Shown here: piece after piece, positions 24,635 to 32,851 of the stretch | Numbering within the stretch: position 1 is the first letter of the stretch | Layout of the letters: each line of letters starts with the position of its first letter | NCBI GenBank assembly: GCA_964617645.1 | Contig: CAZTYE010000003.1 | Location: 310,001-374,000 of the forward strand | Length of the DNA: 64,000 bases | Direction: 5' to 3' | From: JADJGC01 sp964617645 | Lineage (GTDB): Bacteria; Zixibacteria; MSB-5A5; CAIYYT01 | Made by a program: the position numbers and the translations under genes | The notes under the pieces: model-generated | Database searches by the model: none | What the model was told of the DNA's origin: nothing | Seen by the model: the letters and a program-made list of their open reading frames with translations, nothing else

Positions 24635-24822
24635 AGAATGCGTTTCTCCCTTTCCGGTCTGAGAAAGTCGACTAAGAAAATCGACGATTACCGGATCGTG
24701 TGTTCGTCAAGGGATTTAACCGGAGAGGTGGGGAATGGTTCCAGTCGATCAAGGGAAGGCGCGACAGTGCGAATCCTTTGGCAGCGAGGGAAGATTCGAA
24801 TAGCGCCCCAGCGGTGGCACTT

Positions 24823-25890
24823 TCAGTACTCTTTCAACTGCTCTTGGCCGGAAAGAAAACGCACTCCGGCTGCGGCGAGAGCTTCCATCTCGAATTCACC
24901 GGCGACGACGATAACCTTGCCGAGGAACGAGATGTATTTGCTGATTTCACTCACCAAGCGTTCCGATTTGGCCATGCCGCCGGTGAGCACAATCGCCGTA
25001 TATTGGCCCTCGAGCACTACCGCCGCCTGACCGATCTCCTTGGCGATCTGGTAGGCCATGGCGTTGAAATACATCAGCGCCTTTTCGTCGCCGCCGCGAA
25101 TTAGTTTCTCGCACTCGCGCAAATCCGCCGCGCCGGTGTAGGCGACCAAGCCTGACTTGCGCGAGAGCTTGTCGATCAGTTCCTTCTCGGTGAACTTGCC
25201 GGAGTAGCAGAGCTTGACCAGCGGCCCGATCGGCAACGCGCCGCAGCGGTCGGGCGAGAAAGGTCCCATTCCCAAGAGCGCGTCGTTGACATCGACCACG
25301 CGGCCGCCCTCGAGCGCGGCGACACTCACGCCGCCGCCCATGTGGGCGCAGACGAAATTGACCTCTTCGAGTTTCTTGCCCTGCTTGGCGGCCTCACGGC
25401 GACAGACTTCTTTGATATTGAGCGCGTGCACGCGGCATTTACGCTCGATCTCGGGAATCCCCGATACCCGCGCGATGTCGGTGAAATTGTCGACCGTGAT
25501 CGGATCGGAGATTAAGCACGGAACGCCCCAGCGCGTCGCCAGATGGTGCGCGATAATCGCGCCAAGGTTTGAGGCATGATTCGAGTATTTCATCGTGCGC
25601 AGGTCTTCGAGCATCTGCGCGCTAATCGCATACGATCCGCCGGCCAGTGGTTTGACTGGCGCGCCGCGCCCGACAACGGCCTTGACCTGCGCCAGATCGA
25701 TGCCAAGTCCGTCGAGCCACGGATCGATGGTAATCATACGAAATTCAAACGAGTCGGCGACATTATCGAATTGCGCCAGATCGTGCGCGTCGTGACGGAT
25801 CGTTTCTTCCGCGACGCGCGTTTCCCAGTCGAACAGCGCGACCTTGGTCGATGTTGAACCGGGGTTGATGATAATCAGGTAGGTGGGCAT
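24823..25890 (-). CDS. buk: Butyrate kinase
   Basis: 355 residues, right length for the family. ATG at 25890 follows GGAGGA. ASKHA-kinase pattern: LIINPGSTSTKVALFDW (phosphate loop 1), VGRGAPVKPLAGGSYAI, FVCAHMGGGVSVAALEGGRVVDVNDAL and IVLTGGMAKSERL. Transfers phosphate from butyryl-phosphate (or isobutyryl and related acyl phosphates) to ADP. It lies directly downstream of iorB on the same strand, hinting that acyl-CoA made by the oxidoreductase is turned into ATP. No phosphotransacetylase/butyryltransferase gene is in the window. Confidence 0.93.
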   Translation of the reverse strand: MPTYLIIINPGSTSTKVALFDWETRVAEETIRHDAHDLAQFDNVADSFEFRMITIDPWLDGLGIDLAQVKAVVGRGAPVKPLAGGSYAISAQMLEDLRTMKYSNHASNLGAIIAHHLATRWGVPCLISDPITVDNFTDIARVSGIPEIERKCRVHALNIKEVCRREAAKQGKKLEEVNFVCAHMGGGVSVAALEGGRVVDVNDALLGMGPFSPDRCGALPIGPLVKLCYSGKFTEKELIDKLSRKSGLVAYTGAADLRECEKLIRGGDEKALMYFNAMAYQIAKEIGQAAVVLEGQYTAIVLTGGMAKSERLVSEISKYISFLGKVIVVAGEFEMEALAAAGVRFLSGQEQLKEY

Positions 25891-25964
25891 GAATGTCCTC
25901 CGTTAGTTGCAGGCCGGGAGCGCCGCGCACCCGACATTGGGCGCATTGCCATGTGCCCCTACGC

Positions 25965-26014
25965 GACCCTCTCCCCCAACACCTCTCCCTGACAGGTAGA
26001 GGGGAAAGGGTGAG
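25965..26014. repeat. Dispersed palindromic repeat, CCCTCTCCCCCAAC family
   Basis: Contains CTCTCCCTGACAGGTAGAGGGG and ends GGGTGAG. A closely similar copy is at 28777-28828. Lies between buk and iorB. Also flanked upstream by GGGCGCATTGCCATGTGCCCC, another palindrome-like unit (25940-25960). Confidence 0.6.
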
Positions 26015-26018
26015 TGTG

Positions 26019-26621
26019 TTATTTCGCGACCTCCGCCAAGTGTATCCCCCGGCCGCGCGCGAACGCCTGCAAATTCACCGCGACGAATTTCTCCTTCACC
26101 AGCGACTTGATCGTATCCAGCCACAGTTTTTCTTCGAACGGAAGCAAATTCGACAACACGCCGATCAGGATCGTATTCACCAAGCGCGGGTTGCCCAGCT
26201 CGGCGGCGATTTTGTCGGCTTCGACATCGAGCACGTTGTGAATTTTCCCGCGCAATTGCTCGACCGAATCTTCCGGATAATGCAAGTTTTTCGACGAGGT
26301 CACAATCGCCGGCACCAGCGTCGTGTGCGAAACAATCACAGCTCCGGCCGCTTTCATCCAACCGGCGAAACGCAGCGCTTCGGCTTTCTCGAAACCCATC
26401 AGAATGTCAACTTCGCCCTGCTGAATCGTCGGCGAATAGACTTTCGGGCCGATCCGCACATGCGAGGTCACTACTCCGCCGCGCTGCGACATGCCGTGAA
26501 TTTCCGATTTCTTGACATCGAGACCGGCGTGCATGGCAACTTCGGAGATAATCTCGGAGGCCAACAGCACACCCTGTCCACCGACACCGACGATGAGAAT
26601 ATCATAAGCTTGTTTGGTCAT
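26019..26621 (-). CDS. iorB: Indolepyruvate:ferredoxin oxidoreductase subunit beta
   Basis: 200 residues from the ATG at 26621, preceded by GGAGGCGAT; the longer frame starts inside iorA and is rejected. DILIVGVGGQGVLLASEIISEVA is the gamma-domain glycine-rich signature of the 2-oxoacid:ferredoxin oxidoreductase superfamily; KKSEIHGMSQRGGVVTSHVRIG is diagnostic. With IorA it oxidises aromatic 2-oxoacids (indolepyruvate, phenylpyruvate) to arylacetyl-CoA, reducing ferredoxin. Confidence 0.92.
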   Translation of the reverse strand: MTKQAYDILIVGVGGQGVLLASEIISEVAMHAGLDVKKSEIHGMSQRGGVVTSHVRIGPKVYSPTIQQGEVDILMGFEKAEALRFAGWMKAAGAVIVSHTTLVPAIVTSSKNLHYPEDSVEQLRGKIHNVLDVEADKIAAELGNPRLVNTILIGVLSNLLPFEEKLWLDTIKSLVKEKFVAVNLQAFARGRGIHLAEVAK

Positions 26622-26631
26622 ATCGCCTCCG

Positions 26632-28413
26632 TTACACTTTCTCCGCGAACTGGCTCTGAAGCACAATCGCCTCGGTCGGGCAAATCTGCGCGCAGAGCGT
26701 ACAGCCGGTGCAAAGAGTGGTATCGATAATCGCTTTCGGGCTGCCGTGCTCGTTGGTCTCGTGCGACGCCGCAATCGCCGGACACGAGATGCGGAAACAC
26801 GCCGAGCAGGCGTTGCAAAGCTCGGCGTCGACGACATAAGGTTCATCCATGATGCGCTTGGGCATCAGTACGCACGGCCGCGACGTGAGAATCACCGACG
26901 GGCCCGGCGCCGACATCTGCCGTTTGATACATTCGAGCGTGGCATCATAATCGTAGGCGTCGACTTCCTCGAAATTCTTTACGCCGAGCGCCGTTACCAA
27001 AGTCTTGATATCGGTGCGGCCGGCCGGATTGCCCATCAAAGTCTTGCCGGTGCCGGGGTGTTCTTGCCCGCCGGTCATCGCGGTGGCGCGATTGTCGAGG
27101 ATGATCACCGTCACGTTGGAGTTGTTGTAGACGGCGTCGAGCAGGCCGGTGATGCCCGAATGGAAGAAGGTCGAATCGCCGATCACCGCGACCGTGCCCT
27201 TGTCAGAGCCTTTGACCTTCTCCATTCCGATGGCGTTGCCGATCGACGCGCCCATGCAGATGCAGGTATCGAGGGCATTTAGCGGTTTCAGCACGCCGAG
27301 CGTGTAGCAGCCGATGTCGCCCGTCACGGCGACGCCCAGTTTCTTGAGCGCCATGAAGGCCCCGCGATGCGGACAACCCGGACACAGCACCGGTGGACGC
27401 GGGAAAAGCTCTTCCTGAGTAATCTCCGGCCGCACGACTTTGTCGATCACACCGGCGGCCTTGAACCCTTGCGCAACCCGCGATGGCGAGAGTTCGCCGA
27501 GTTGCCCGAGATACTTCTTCCCTTCGACCCAGATTCCGGCCGCCTTGAGTTGGTCTTCGTAGTAGGGTTCGAGTTCCTCAACCACTAAACAGATCTCATG
27601 CTGAGCGACGAATTTCTTGATGCTCTCGTACGGCAGCGGATAGCCGAAACCGATCTTGTAGTAGTCAAAGTCGGGCGCGATCTCTTTGGCGTACTGGTAC
27701 GCCACACCGCCAGTGATGATACCCACCTTCGAGCCGTTGCTTTCGACGCGGTTGAAAGTCGTCAGCTCGGAGAACTTCGCCAAATCCTTCAGCCGCTCGG
27801 TGAGCACGACATGACGCACGCGGGCGTTGCTCGGGATCATCACGTATTTTTCCGGGTCCTTGACGAACTTGCGATCCTTGAGGTCAACCGGATCGGAGAG
27901 CGTTACAATTCCCATCGTATGCGAGATGCGCGTCGTCATCCGCAGCATCACCGGCGTGTCGTAGCGCTCCGAAATTTCGTAGGCCGCAACGGTCATATCC
28001 TTCGATTCCTGCGAATCGGACGGCTCCAGGAACGGAATCCCCGCGAAGCGCGCGAAGATGCGATTGTCCTGTTCGTTCTGCGAGGAGTGCATCTCCGGAT
28101 CGTCCGCCGAGATTACGACAAAGCCGCCGTTGACACCGGTGTAGGCGAAAGTCATCAGCGGGTCGGCGGCGACATTCAATCCGACATGTTTCATCGTCAC
28201 CAGTGCCCGGGCGCCGCCGATCGAAGCCCCGATTCCGACCTCGAATGCGACCTTTTCATTGGGCGACCACTGCGAATAGACCGTTCGATGGCGTACCGCC
28301 ATCGTCTCGAGAATTTCCGTCGACGGCGTACCCGGATACCCGACCGCCAGTTTGACTCCGGCCTCGAAGGCGCCGCGCGCAACGGCTTCATTGCCGGACA
28401 AAAGTTGTTTCAT
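26632..28413 (-). CDS. iorA: Indolepyruvate:ferredoxin oxidoreductase subunit alpha
   Basis: 593 residues. N-terminal pyrimidine-binding domain (LLSGNEAVARGAFEAGVKLAVGYPGTPSTEI), TPP-binding part with GDIGCYTLGVLKPLNALDTCICMGASIGNAIGMEKV and the diphosphate/Mg motif VIGDSTFFHSG, and a C-terminal two-cluster ferredoxin domain (CNACSACFRISCP and CTGCTLCAQICP) near residues 555-590. Cytosolic, oxygen-sensitive. Transcribed before iorB and buk, gap 10 bp to iorB. Confidence 0.95.
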   Translation of the reverse strand: MKQLLSGNEAVARGAFEAGVKLAVGYPGTPSTEILETMAVRHRTVYSQWSPNEKVAFEVGIGASIGGARALVTMKHVGLNVAADPLMTFAYTGVNGGFVVISADDPEMHSSQNEQDNRIFARFAGIPFLEPSDSQESKDMTVAAYEISERYDTPVMLRMTTRISHTMGIVTLSDPVDLKDRKFVKDPEKYVMIPSNARVRHVVLTERLKDLAKFSELTTFNRVESNGSKVGIITGGVAYQYAKEIAPDFDYYKIGFGYPLPYESIKKFVAQHEICLVVEELEPYYEDQLKAAGIWVEGKKYLGQLGELSPSRVAQGFKAAGVIDKVVRPEITQEELFPRPPVLCPGCPHRGAFMALKKLGVAVTGDIGCYTLGVLKPLNALDTCICMGASIGNAIGMEKVKGSDKGTVAVIGDSTFFHSGITGLLDAVYNNSNVTVIILDNRATAMTGGQEHPGTGKTLMGNPAGRTDIKTLVTALGVKNFEEVDAYDYDATLECIKRQMSAPGPSVILTSRPCVLMPKRIMDEPYVVDAELCNACSACFRISCPAIAASHETNEHGSPKAIIDTTLCTGCTLCAQICPTEAIVLQSQFAEKV

Positions 28414-29017
28414 CGTTGACTCGCTTTATCAAAGAAAGAGATCATCATCATGCGTCATTCCCGCGAAGGCGGGAATCCAGACCGCGCGGACGCGAATCTA
28501 CATTGTCCCGCGCTTCAGAGGGCCCTCGCCGAGCCGTCAGGAACCCCTTCCTGACGGCAACTTGTCCGTCATTCCCGCGAAAGTTGAGCGATGCGAAGTC
28601 CCGCTTCTCGCGGGGCGGGAATCCAGATTCCACGTCATTCCCGCGAAGGCGGGAATCCAGCCCAGCTTGTCATTCCGGCGGAAGCCGGAATCCAGCCGTT
28701 GTGGGTCGAGTGCCCTGCGCTCCCGACTCGCAAGTGGTCGGCGCACGCCCTCGTGTGCCAACTCTGTCACCTATGAACCCTCTCCCCCAACCCCTCTCCC
28801 TGTCAGGGAGAGGGGCAAGGGGTGAGGGAGTCTTTGCCACCATCACGCCACTGGCGCATCACCGAGCCGTCAGGAATCCTTTCCTGACGGCCATCATCAC
28901 GCCACTGGCGCGATGTGAATCTTTTCACAAATTACTTGGATAACAGGACAGAAGCAATGGGTTTTTGTGCTCCATGGTGATCCACAACACCAATCGACAG
29001 ATTAATTACCCAGGATA
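28414..29017. repeat. Palindromic repeat island downstream of the orphan zinc-finger gene
   Basis: About 500 bp with no gene. Four units of the GTCATTCCCGCGAAGGCGGG type: 28453-28480, an interrupted copy at 28567-28626, 28633-28660, and a variant CATTCCGGCGGAAGCCGG at 28669-28695. Two hairpins CCGTCAGGAA...TTCCTGACGG at 28534-28557 and 28867-28890. A CCCCTCTCCCTG/CAGGGAGAGGGG hairpin at 28791-28815. Direct repeat CATCACGCCACTGGCGC at 28841-28857 and 28895-28911. These families are dispersed palindromes, not a CRISPR array, since spacings are irregular. Confidence 0.8.
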
Positions 29018-29938
29018 TCAGTGCCTTTCGTCAGGATCGTGTTCGAAGAGCTGTCCCCGAGCCAGCACTCGGGATCGAAGTCGCTTGTCAGCTTCGCGAG
29101 CGGCATCAGCGTCATATTCTTTTCCTGGCTTGCGCAAGCGCAAGTAATTCTGCTTAATCTTCTCCCTTTGAGTGTGACTCAATTTGGACTGCAACGTGTC
29201 CACGCTGACCGCTCGATCGATCAGGAAATCGCCTATGTAATCAAGGAGAATTTCTTGTGGGACTATCAGCTTGCCCTTAGTTCCGATTTTCGTTCCGATC
29301 ATCCCATTAGGATTTCTTGGACTCAAAAAAGTGAAGACTATGATCTTACACAGTTTAGAGAAGACGAGCAGGCGATTCCCTCCATGAACCACATCAAAAT
29401 CCACCGCCCTGAGCAGGTAATGATTGAGGTACTTAGGCATGCCATTCTCATCGACTGATCGCTCGTCAATCGTATCCAAGAAGAACACATGATTAGAGAA
29501 CTGAGATGTATATCGGCCTCCTTTGATTAGCAGTGCTTTCATTGTATCCATTCCGCGCCTCGCCAATCGCTCCAACCCAGGATTGAGATTCGACAAATCG
29601 CCGAACTTCTTGTCAGCATGCGCGAGAACTCGAAAACTCTGAGCGATGCAGAAACGACCTAATTGGAAATTGTATTCAATTGAGCAAGCCTTGTCTTGGT
29701 GAAGAGGTCGGAACACCTGCTCCGCGAAATACCTATCTTCAACTCCTAAGAGCTGTTCACAAGAACCGCACAACAGCGGAAATTTGTAGATACCCTGACG
29801 TGGAACGTTCGGGTTTTCCCCCATCCGGAGCACGCCTGTAACGGAGGTTTCTTTCAACCACTTCCCAGCAAATGCAGGAATGATGTGACTTTCACATAGT
29901 TCCTGTAAGCTATCGCATAGTGAACATAGCTCCGTCAT
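29018..29938 (-). CDS. Uncharacterised protein with HNH/treble-clef-like cysteine cluster
   Basis: 306 residues, no family name I can give with confidence. The N-terminus reads ELCSLCDSLQELCESHIIPAF, with CxxC then a His in a SHIIP context, and a second CxxC follows near 57-60 (LLCGSCEQLLG). This is the spacing of a zinc-binding treble clef or HNH-like module. The rest is mixed alpha/beta without clear motifs and the C-terminus is strongly charged. The gene is AT-richer than its neighbours and lies beside a repeat island, consistent with acquisition from elsewhere. No ribosome site is obvious. A nuclease role is possible but not shown. Confidence 0.6.
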   Translation of the reverse strand: MTELCSLCDSLQELCESHIIPAFAGKWLKETSVTGVLRMGENPNVPRQGIYKFPLLCGSCEQLLGVEDRYFAEQVFRPLHQDKACSIEYNFQLGRFCIAQSFRVLAHADKKFGDLSNLNPGLERLARRGMDTMKALLIKGGRYTSQFSNHVFFLDTIDERSVDENGMPKYLNHYLLRAVDFDVVHGGNRLLVFSKLCKIIVFTFLSPRNPNGMIGTKIGTKGKLIVPQEILLDYIGDFLIDRAVSVDTLQSKLSHTQREKIKQNYLRLRKPGKEYDADAAREADKRLRSRVLARGQLFEHDPDERH

Positions 29939-30003
29939 TTCTGTGGTTGTTCACTCATTCCGATAGGGGCTCGAATCTGGTGCGAGACAATGTTGTTTGC
30001 CGT

Positions 30004-31683
30004 TTATGCCTTCACAATCTTCCGATACCGATTCCGCCGATTCTCGAACGGCTTGCCGCCGAGTTCGCGTTTGTGCCAGTCTTCGTACTCGCGGTAGTTG
30101 CCCTCAAACCAGCGCACATTGCCTTCGCCCTCGAACACGAGCAGGTGCGTGCAAACGCGGTCGAGGAAAAACCGGTCGTGCGAAATCACCAACACGCAGC
30201 CGGTGAAATTGAGAATCGCCTCTTCGAGATTGCGCAGCATATTGACATCGAGGTCGTTGGTCGGCTCGTCGAGCAGCAGCACATTGCCGCCCGCTTTGAG
30301 CACCTTGGCAAGATGACAACGATTGCGCTCGCCGCCCGACAGTTGGTTGACATTTTTCTGCTGGTCGGAGCCTTTGAACCCAAACCGCGCCAGATACTGC
30401 CGGATCGGGACTTCGACCTTGCCGAGCAGGATATTGTCCGACCCGCCGCCGATCTCTTGAATCAAACTTTGTTCCCCAGTGAGTGAATCGCGTTCCTGAT
30501 CGACGTACGCCAGACTAACCGTGCTGCCGACTTTGACTTCGCCGGAAGTGGGTGTCTCCTGCCCGACAATCATGCGGAACATTGTCGTCTTGCCGGTGCC
30601 GTTCGGACCGACGAGGCCGACAATCGCCGACTTGGGGATGTTGAAGTTGGCTTCCTTGAAAATCACCCGGTCACCGTAGCTCTTGCCGGCGTTGGCGAAT
30701 TCGATCACCTGGTCGCCTAGTTCCGGTCCCGGCGCAATCACGATATTAGCGCCGCCTTCTTTGGCCGCCGCCTGTTCGCGCGCGACCAACTGTTCGTATT
30801 CGACAATGCGCGCCCGCGACACCTGCTGGCGGTCTTTGTTGTTCATCTTGATCCACGCCAGTTCGCGCTGCAACAGCCGTCCGCGCGGCGAGTCTTTCTT
30901 TTCGTCGCCGGCGATGCGCTCAAGTTTCTGCTCGAGCCACGAAGTGTAATTGCCGGAGTAGGGAATTCCCGCGCCGCCTTCGAGTTCGAGAATCCACTTG
31001 GTGATGTTGTCGAGGAAGTAGCGGTCGTGCGTCACGATAATCACGGTGCCCGGATACTCGTTCAACTGGTCTTCAAGCCAATCGACCGTCTCGGCATCGA
31101 GATGGTTGGTCGGTTCGTCGAGCAGTAGCAAATCCGGGCGTTCGAGTAGCGCCTTGCACAGAGCAACCCGTCGCCGTTCGCCGCCCGAGAGAGTGCCCAC
31201 AATGCGGTCGTCATCGGGCAAACACAGCGCGTCCGCCGCCACGCGAATATGCAGATCAAGATTCCAGGCATCGAGAGCGTCGAGCTGCTCTTGCAGTTCT
31301 CCCATCCGTTCCATCAGTTTGGTCATTTGGTCGTCATCCAGCGGCTCGCCCATTTTGGCGGTGACCTCGTTGTATTCATTTAGCTTCTGGGTGATTTCCC
31401 CGAACGCGCCCTCAATTGTCTGGCGCACAGTCAGGCTGTCATCAAGCTGCGGCTCCTGCATGACAATGCCCCTCCGGAAGTTCCCGTGGAGTTCGGTCGT
31501 GCCCTGGTATTGGTCATCGAGCCCGGCCATAATCTTGAGCACGGTCGACTTGCCGGCGCCGTTTTCACCGACGATCCCGATCTTGGCGCCCGGGAAGAAA
31601 CTGAGGTTGATATTCTTGAGAACCTGCTTTTGACCGTAAAACTTGTTCAGCCGCAGCATCGTGAAAATGTACTTCTCGGACAT
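30004..31683 (-). CDS. ettA: Energy-dependent translational throttle protein EttA (ABC-F)
   Basis: 559 residues from ATG at 31683; a longer frame to 31770 would begin upstream of the likely transcription start. Two ATPase domains: Walker A GENGAGKSTVLKI and GPNGTGKTTMF; signatures LSGGERRRVALCKALLERPDLLLLDEPTNHLD and LSGGERNRCHLAKVLKAGGNVLLLDEPTNDLD. The arm and linker of EttA are present between the domains. EttA binds the ribosomal E site and gates the first peptide bond depending on the ATP/ADP ratio. Confidence 0.93.
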   Translation of the reverse strand: MSEKYIFTMLRLNKFYGQKQVLKNINLSFFPGAKIGIVGENGAGKSTVLKIMAGLDDQYQGTTELHGNFRRGIVMQEPQLDDSLTVRQTIEGAFGEITQKLNEYNEVTAKMGEPLDDDQMTKLMERMGELQEQLDALDAWNLDLHIRVAADALCLPDDDRIVGTLSGGERRRVALCKALLERPDLLLLDEPTNHLDAETVDWLEDQLNEYPGTVIIVTHDRYFLDNITKWILELEGGAGIPYSGNYTSWLEQKLERIAGDEKKDSPRGRLLQRELAWIKMNNKDRQQVSRARIVEYEQLVAREQAAAKEGGANIVIAPGPELGDQVIEFANAGKSYGDRVIFKEANFNIPKSAIVGLVGPNGTGKTTMFRMIVGQETPTSGEVKVGSTVSLAYVDQERDSLTGEQSLIQEIGGGSDNILLGKVEVPIRQYLARFGFKGSDQQKNVNQLSGGERNRCHLAKVLKAGGNVLLLDEPTNDLDVNMLRNLEEAILNFTGCVLVISHDRFFLDRVCTHLLVFEGEGNVRWFEGNYREYEDWHKRELGGKPFENRRNRYRKIVKA

Positions 31684-31756
31684 CGGTATCCCGTCGTGAA
31701 TCGTTCTGCCGTCTTCGAGACCTGCGCCGAGCCCATTATCCGGCGCTGAGCGCGGG

Positions 31757-31786
31757 AAGGTAGCTCTCAATCGAGGCCCAAGTCAA
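31757..31786 (-). promoter_or_regulatory. Promoter for ettA
   Basis: Minus strand TTGACT (31786-31781), 18-bp spacer, TACCTT (31762-31757). The predicted start lies about 65 bp upstream of the ATG at 31683. Confidence 0.45.
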
Positions 31787-31901
31787 GGCCGATTGCAGTA
31801 TCGCCAGCATGAGTGTACGAACTTCGAGATAAAAGGTCTCTGTTAGACAATTCGCGCTATGCTGCCGGGCAATCAGGCTTTCGCTTTGTCGGGAGGTCGC
31901 A

Positions 31902-32372
31902 ATGTTAGAGATTTTTCTCAATCGCTGGATTCTAAGCCTAACGGTTCTATCGGCACTGGCGGCCATCATCGGCTGTTCCAGCCAGACCCTGGCGCCGGAG
32001 CCCAGCGCGTCAATCACCACCGCTCACAGTGGACAGCGGGCTTCAGCGCTCAGTTTGCAGTCGGATCCACGCCGAGAAACGACCGCATTTGCATCCGGCA
32101 CGACTCTGCTCGATGAAATACCCGCTATCGAAATCCAATTCGAAGCGCTGATCCTGCCTCCCAACCTCGAAGCGAGCACCATCCTGCTGATGCATATGAC
32201 GACTTTCCGGAATCTTACCGCTACGGTTGACGAAAACTCGGTTCTGCGCGGATTCGACGATGAACCCGTTGCCTTGGGTGACTTCCAGATCTGCAACCGC
32301 GGGCTGGCGCGCGGGATCGTCACCGGAGAAGATACCATTCAGCTCACGTATTTGAGAATGCTTCCCAATTAG
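31902..32372 (+). CDS. Putative lipoprotein of unknown function
   Basis: 156 residues. ATG follows GGGAGG. N-terminal hydrophobic stretch ending in a lipobox LAAIIGC (Cys at about residue 25) marks a lipoprotein anchored in the membrane. The remaining domain is probably beta-rich (IEIQFEALILPPNLEASTILLMHMTTF); no family recognised. Divergent from ettA. A strong terminator follows at 32453. Confidence 0.6.
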   Translation: MLEIFLNRWILSLTVLSALAAIIGCSSQTLAPEPSASITTAHSGQRASALSLQSDPRRETTAFASGTTLLDEIPAIEIQFEALILPPNLEASTILLMHMTTFRNLTATVDENSVLRGFDDEPVALGDFQICNRGLARGIVTGEDTIQLTYLRMLPN

Positions 32373-32452
32373 CGGGACATCACAGTCGACAAGCTGTTCG
32401 GTTGACGGCGGCATTAAACAAGGCCGGCAGCGACGTTAGCCGACAGACCAAC

Positions 32453-32487
32453 CCGAATCCCGGCCCGTCCGGGTTCGGGTTTTTAAT
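32453..32487 (+). terminator. Intrinsic terminator after the lipoprotein gene
   Basis: CCCGAA and TTCGGG form the outer stem, CCGG/CCGG the inner, followed by TTTTT. About 80 bp beyond the stop codon. Confidence 0.8.
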
Positions 32488-32604
32488 TCGTTACTGCTTA
32501 ATGACTTAACTCGAAGCAGCCGCTCAAGCAGATTGGTCTAATCGTCCCGAGACATGGGCGGTTGTTAAACTGGATAACCGCTTCTGCTTTTCGCAAAAAT
32601 TTAG

Positions 32605-32633
32605 TTGACAGGCACCATAGCAGCCTATAGATT
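32605..32633 (+). promoter_or_regulatory. Strong promoter of the envelope operon leader
   Basis: TTGACA (32605-32610, perfect), 17-bp spacer, TAGATT (32628-32633). Transcription would start near 32640, about 210 bases before the first start codon. Confidence 0.6.
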
Positions 32634-32639
32634 CTGCGC

Positions 32640-32816
32640 CCATTGAAGGCGGGATTGTGAAACGTTGCGCAATCAAGGGCTAAGAGCGCCGCGCCGCACA
32701 ACCCGAAGGAAATGGCCGGGCCAAAGGGTCCGGGGGAATTAGAAGATACGTAACTAAAGAGAACTCTCGTCTGGATGGGTGTTAGCTGGGTAGCTTACGC
32801 GTATCCATTTTTTTTT
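32640..32816 (+). ncRNA. Candidate cis-regulatory leader RNA ending in an intrinsic terminator
   Basis: A 210-nt leader with no gene. It contains a CCGGGCC/GGTCCGG stem-loop near 32715-32735 and a long hairpin 32772-32807 (TGGAT...ATCCA outer pairs, TAGCT/AGCTTA inner) followed by nine T (32808-32816), 35 bases before the ATG at 32852. A terminator in this position needs antitermination for expression, as in riboswitches and attenuators. I compared it by eye with TPP, c-di-GMP-I, c-di-AMP, cobalamin, SAM and glycine consensus cores and saw no match. Confidence 0.45.
32772..32816 (+). terminator. Intrinsic terminator within the leader of the envelope operon
   Basis: Near-continuous 15-bp hairpin with a GGGT loop and T9 tract, placed between promoter and first start codon. 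Confidence 0.7.
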
Positions 32817-32851
32817 AACGTCATCCGGCGGGAAAGAAAGGAAGTACTCCA

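Noticed and set aside
26622..26846. Longer N-terminus of iorB
   Set aside because: Arg-rich leader coincides with the end of iorA in another frame; the ATG at 26621 has a strong ribosome site.
28453..28911. CRISPR-like array
   Set aside because: Units are palindromic and differ in spacing and orientation; no constant spacer length and no cas genes.
31684..31770. Longer N-terminus of EttA
   Set aside because: It would start upstream of the likely transcription start and adds an Arg/Gly-rich sequence not found in EttA; the family N-terminus is at 31683.
32640..32816. c-di-GMP-I or c-di-AMP riboswitch
   Set aside because: The conserved cores (GACGCAAAGCC for GEMM; GGGGTGAATC and CAGCTAAC for ydaO) are absent; only superficial similarity exists in the GGGTAGCT part of the terminator hairpin.
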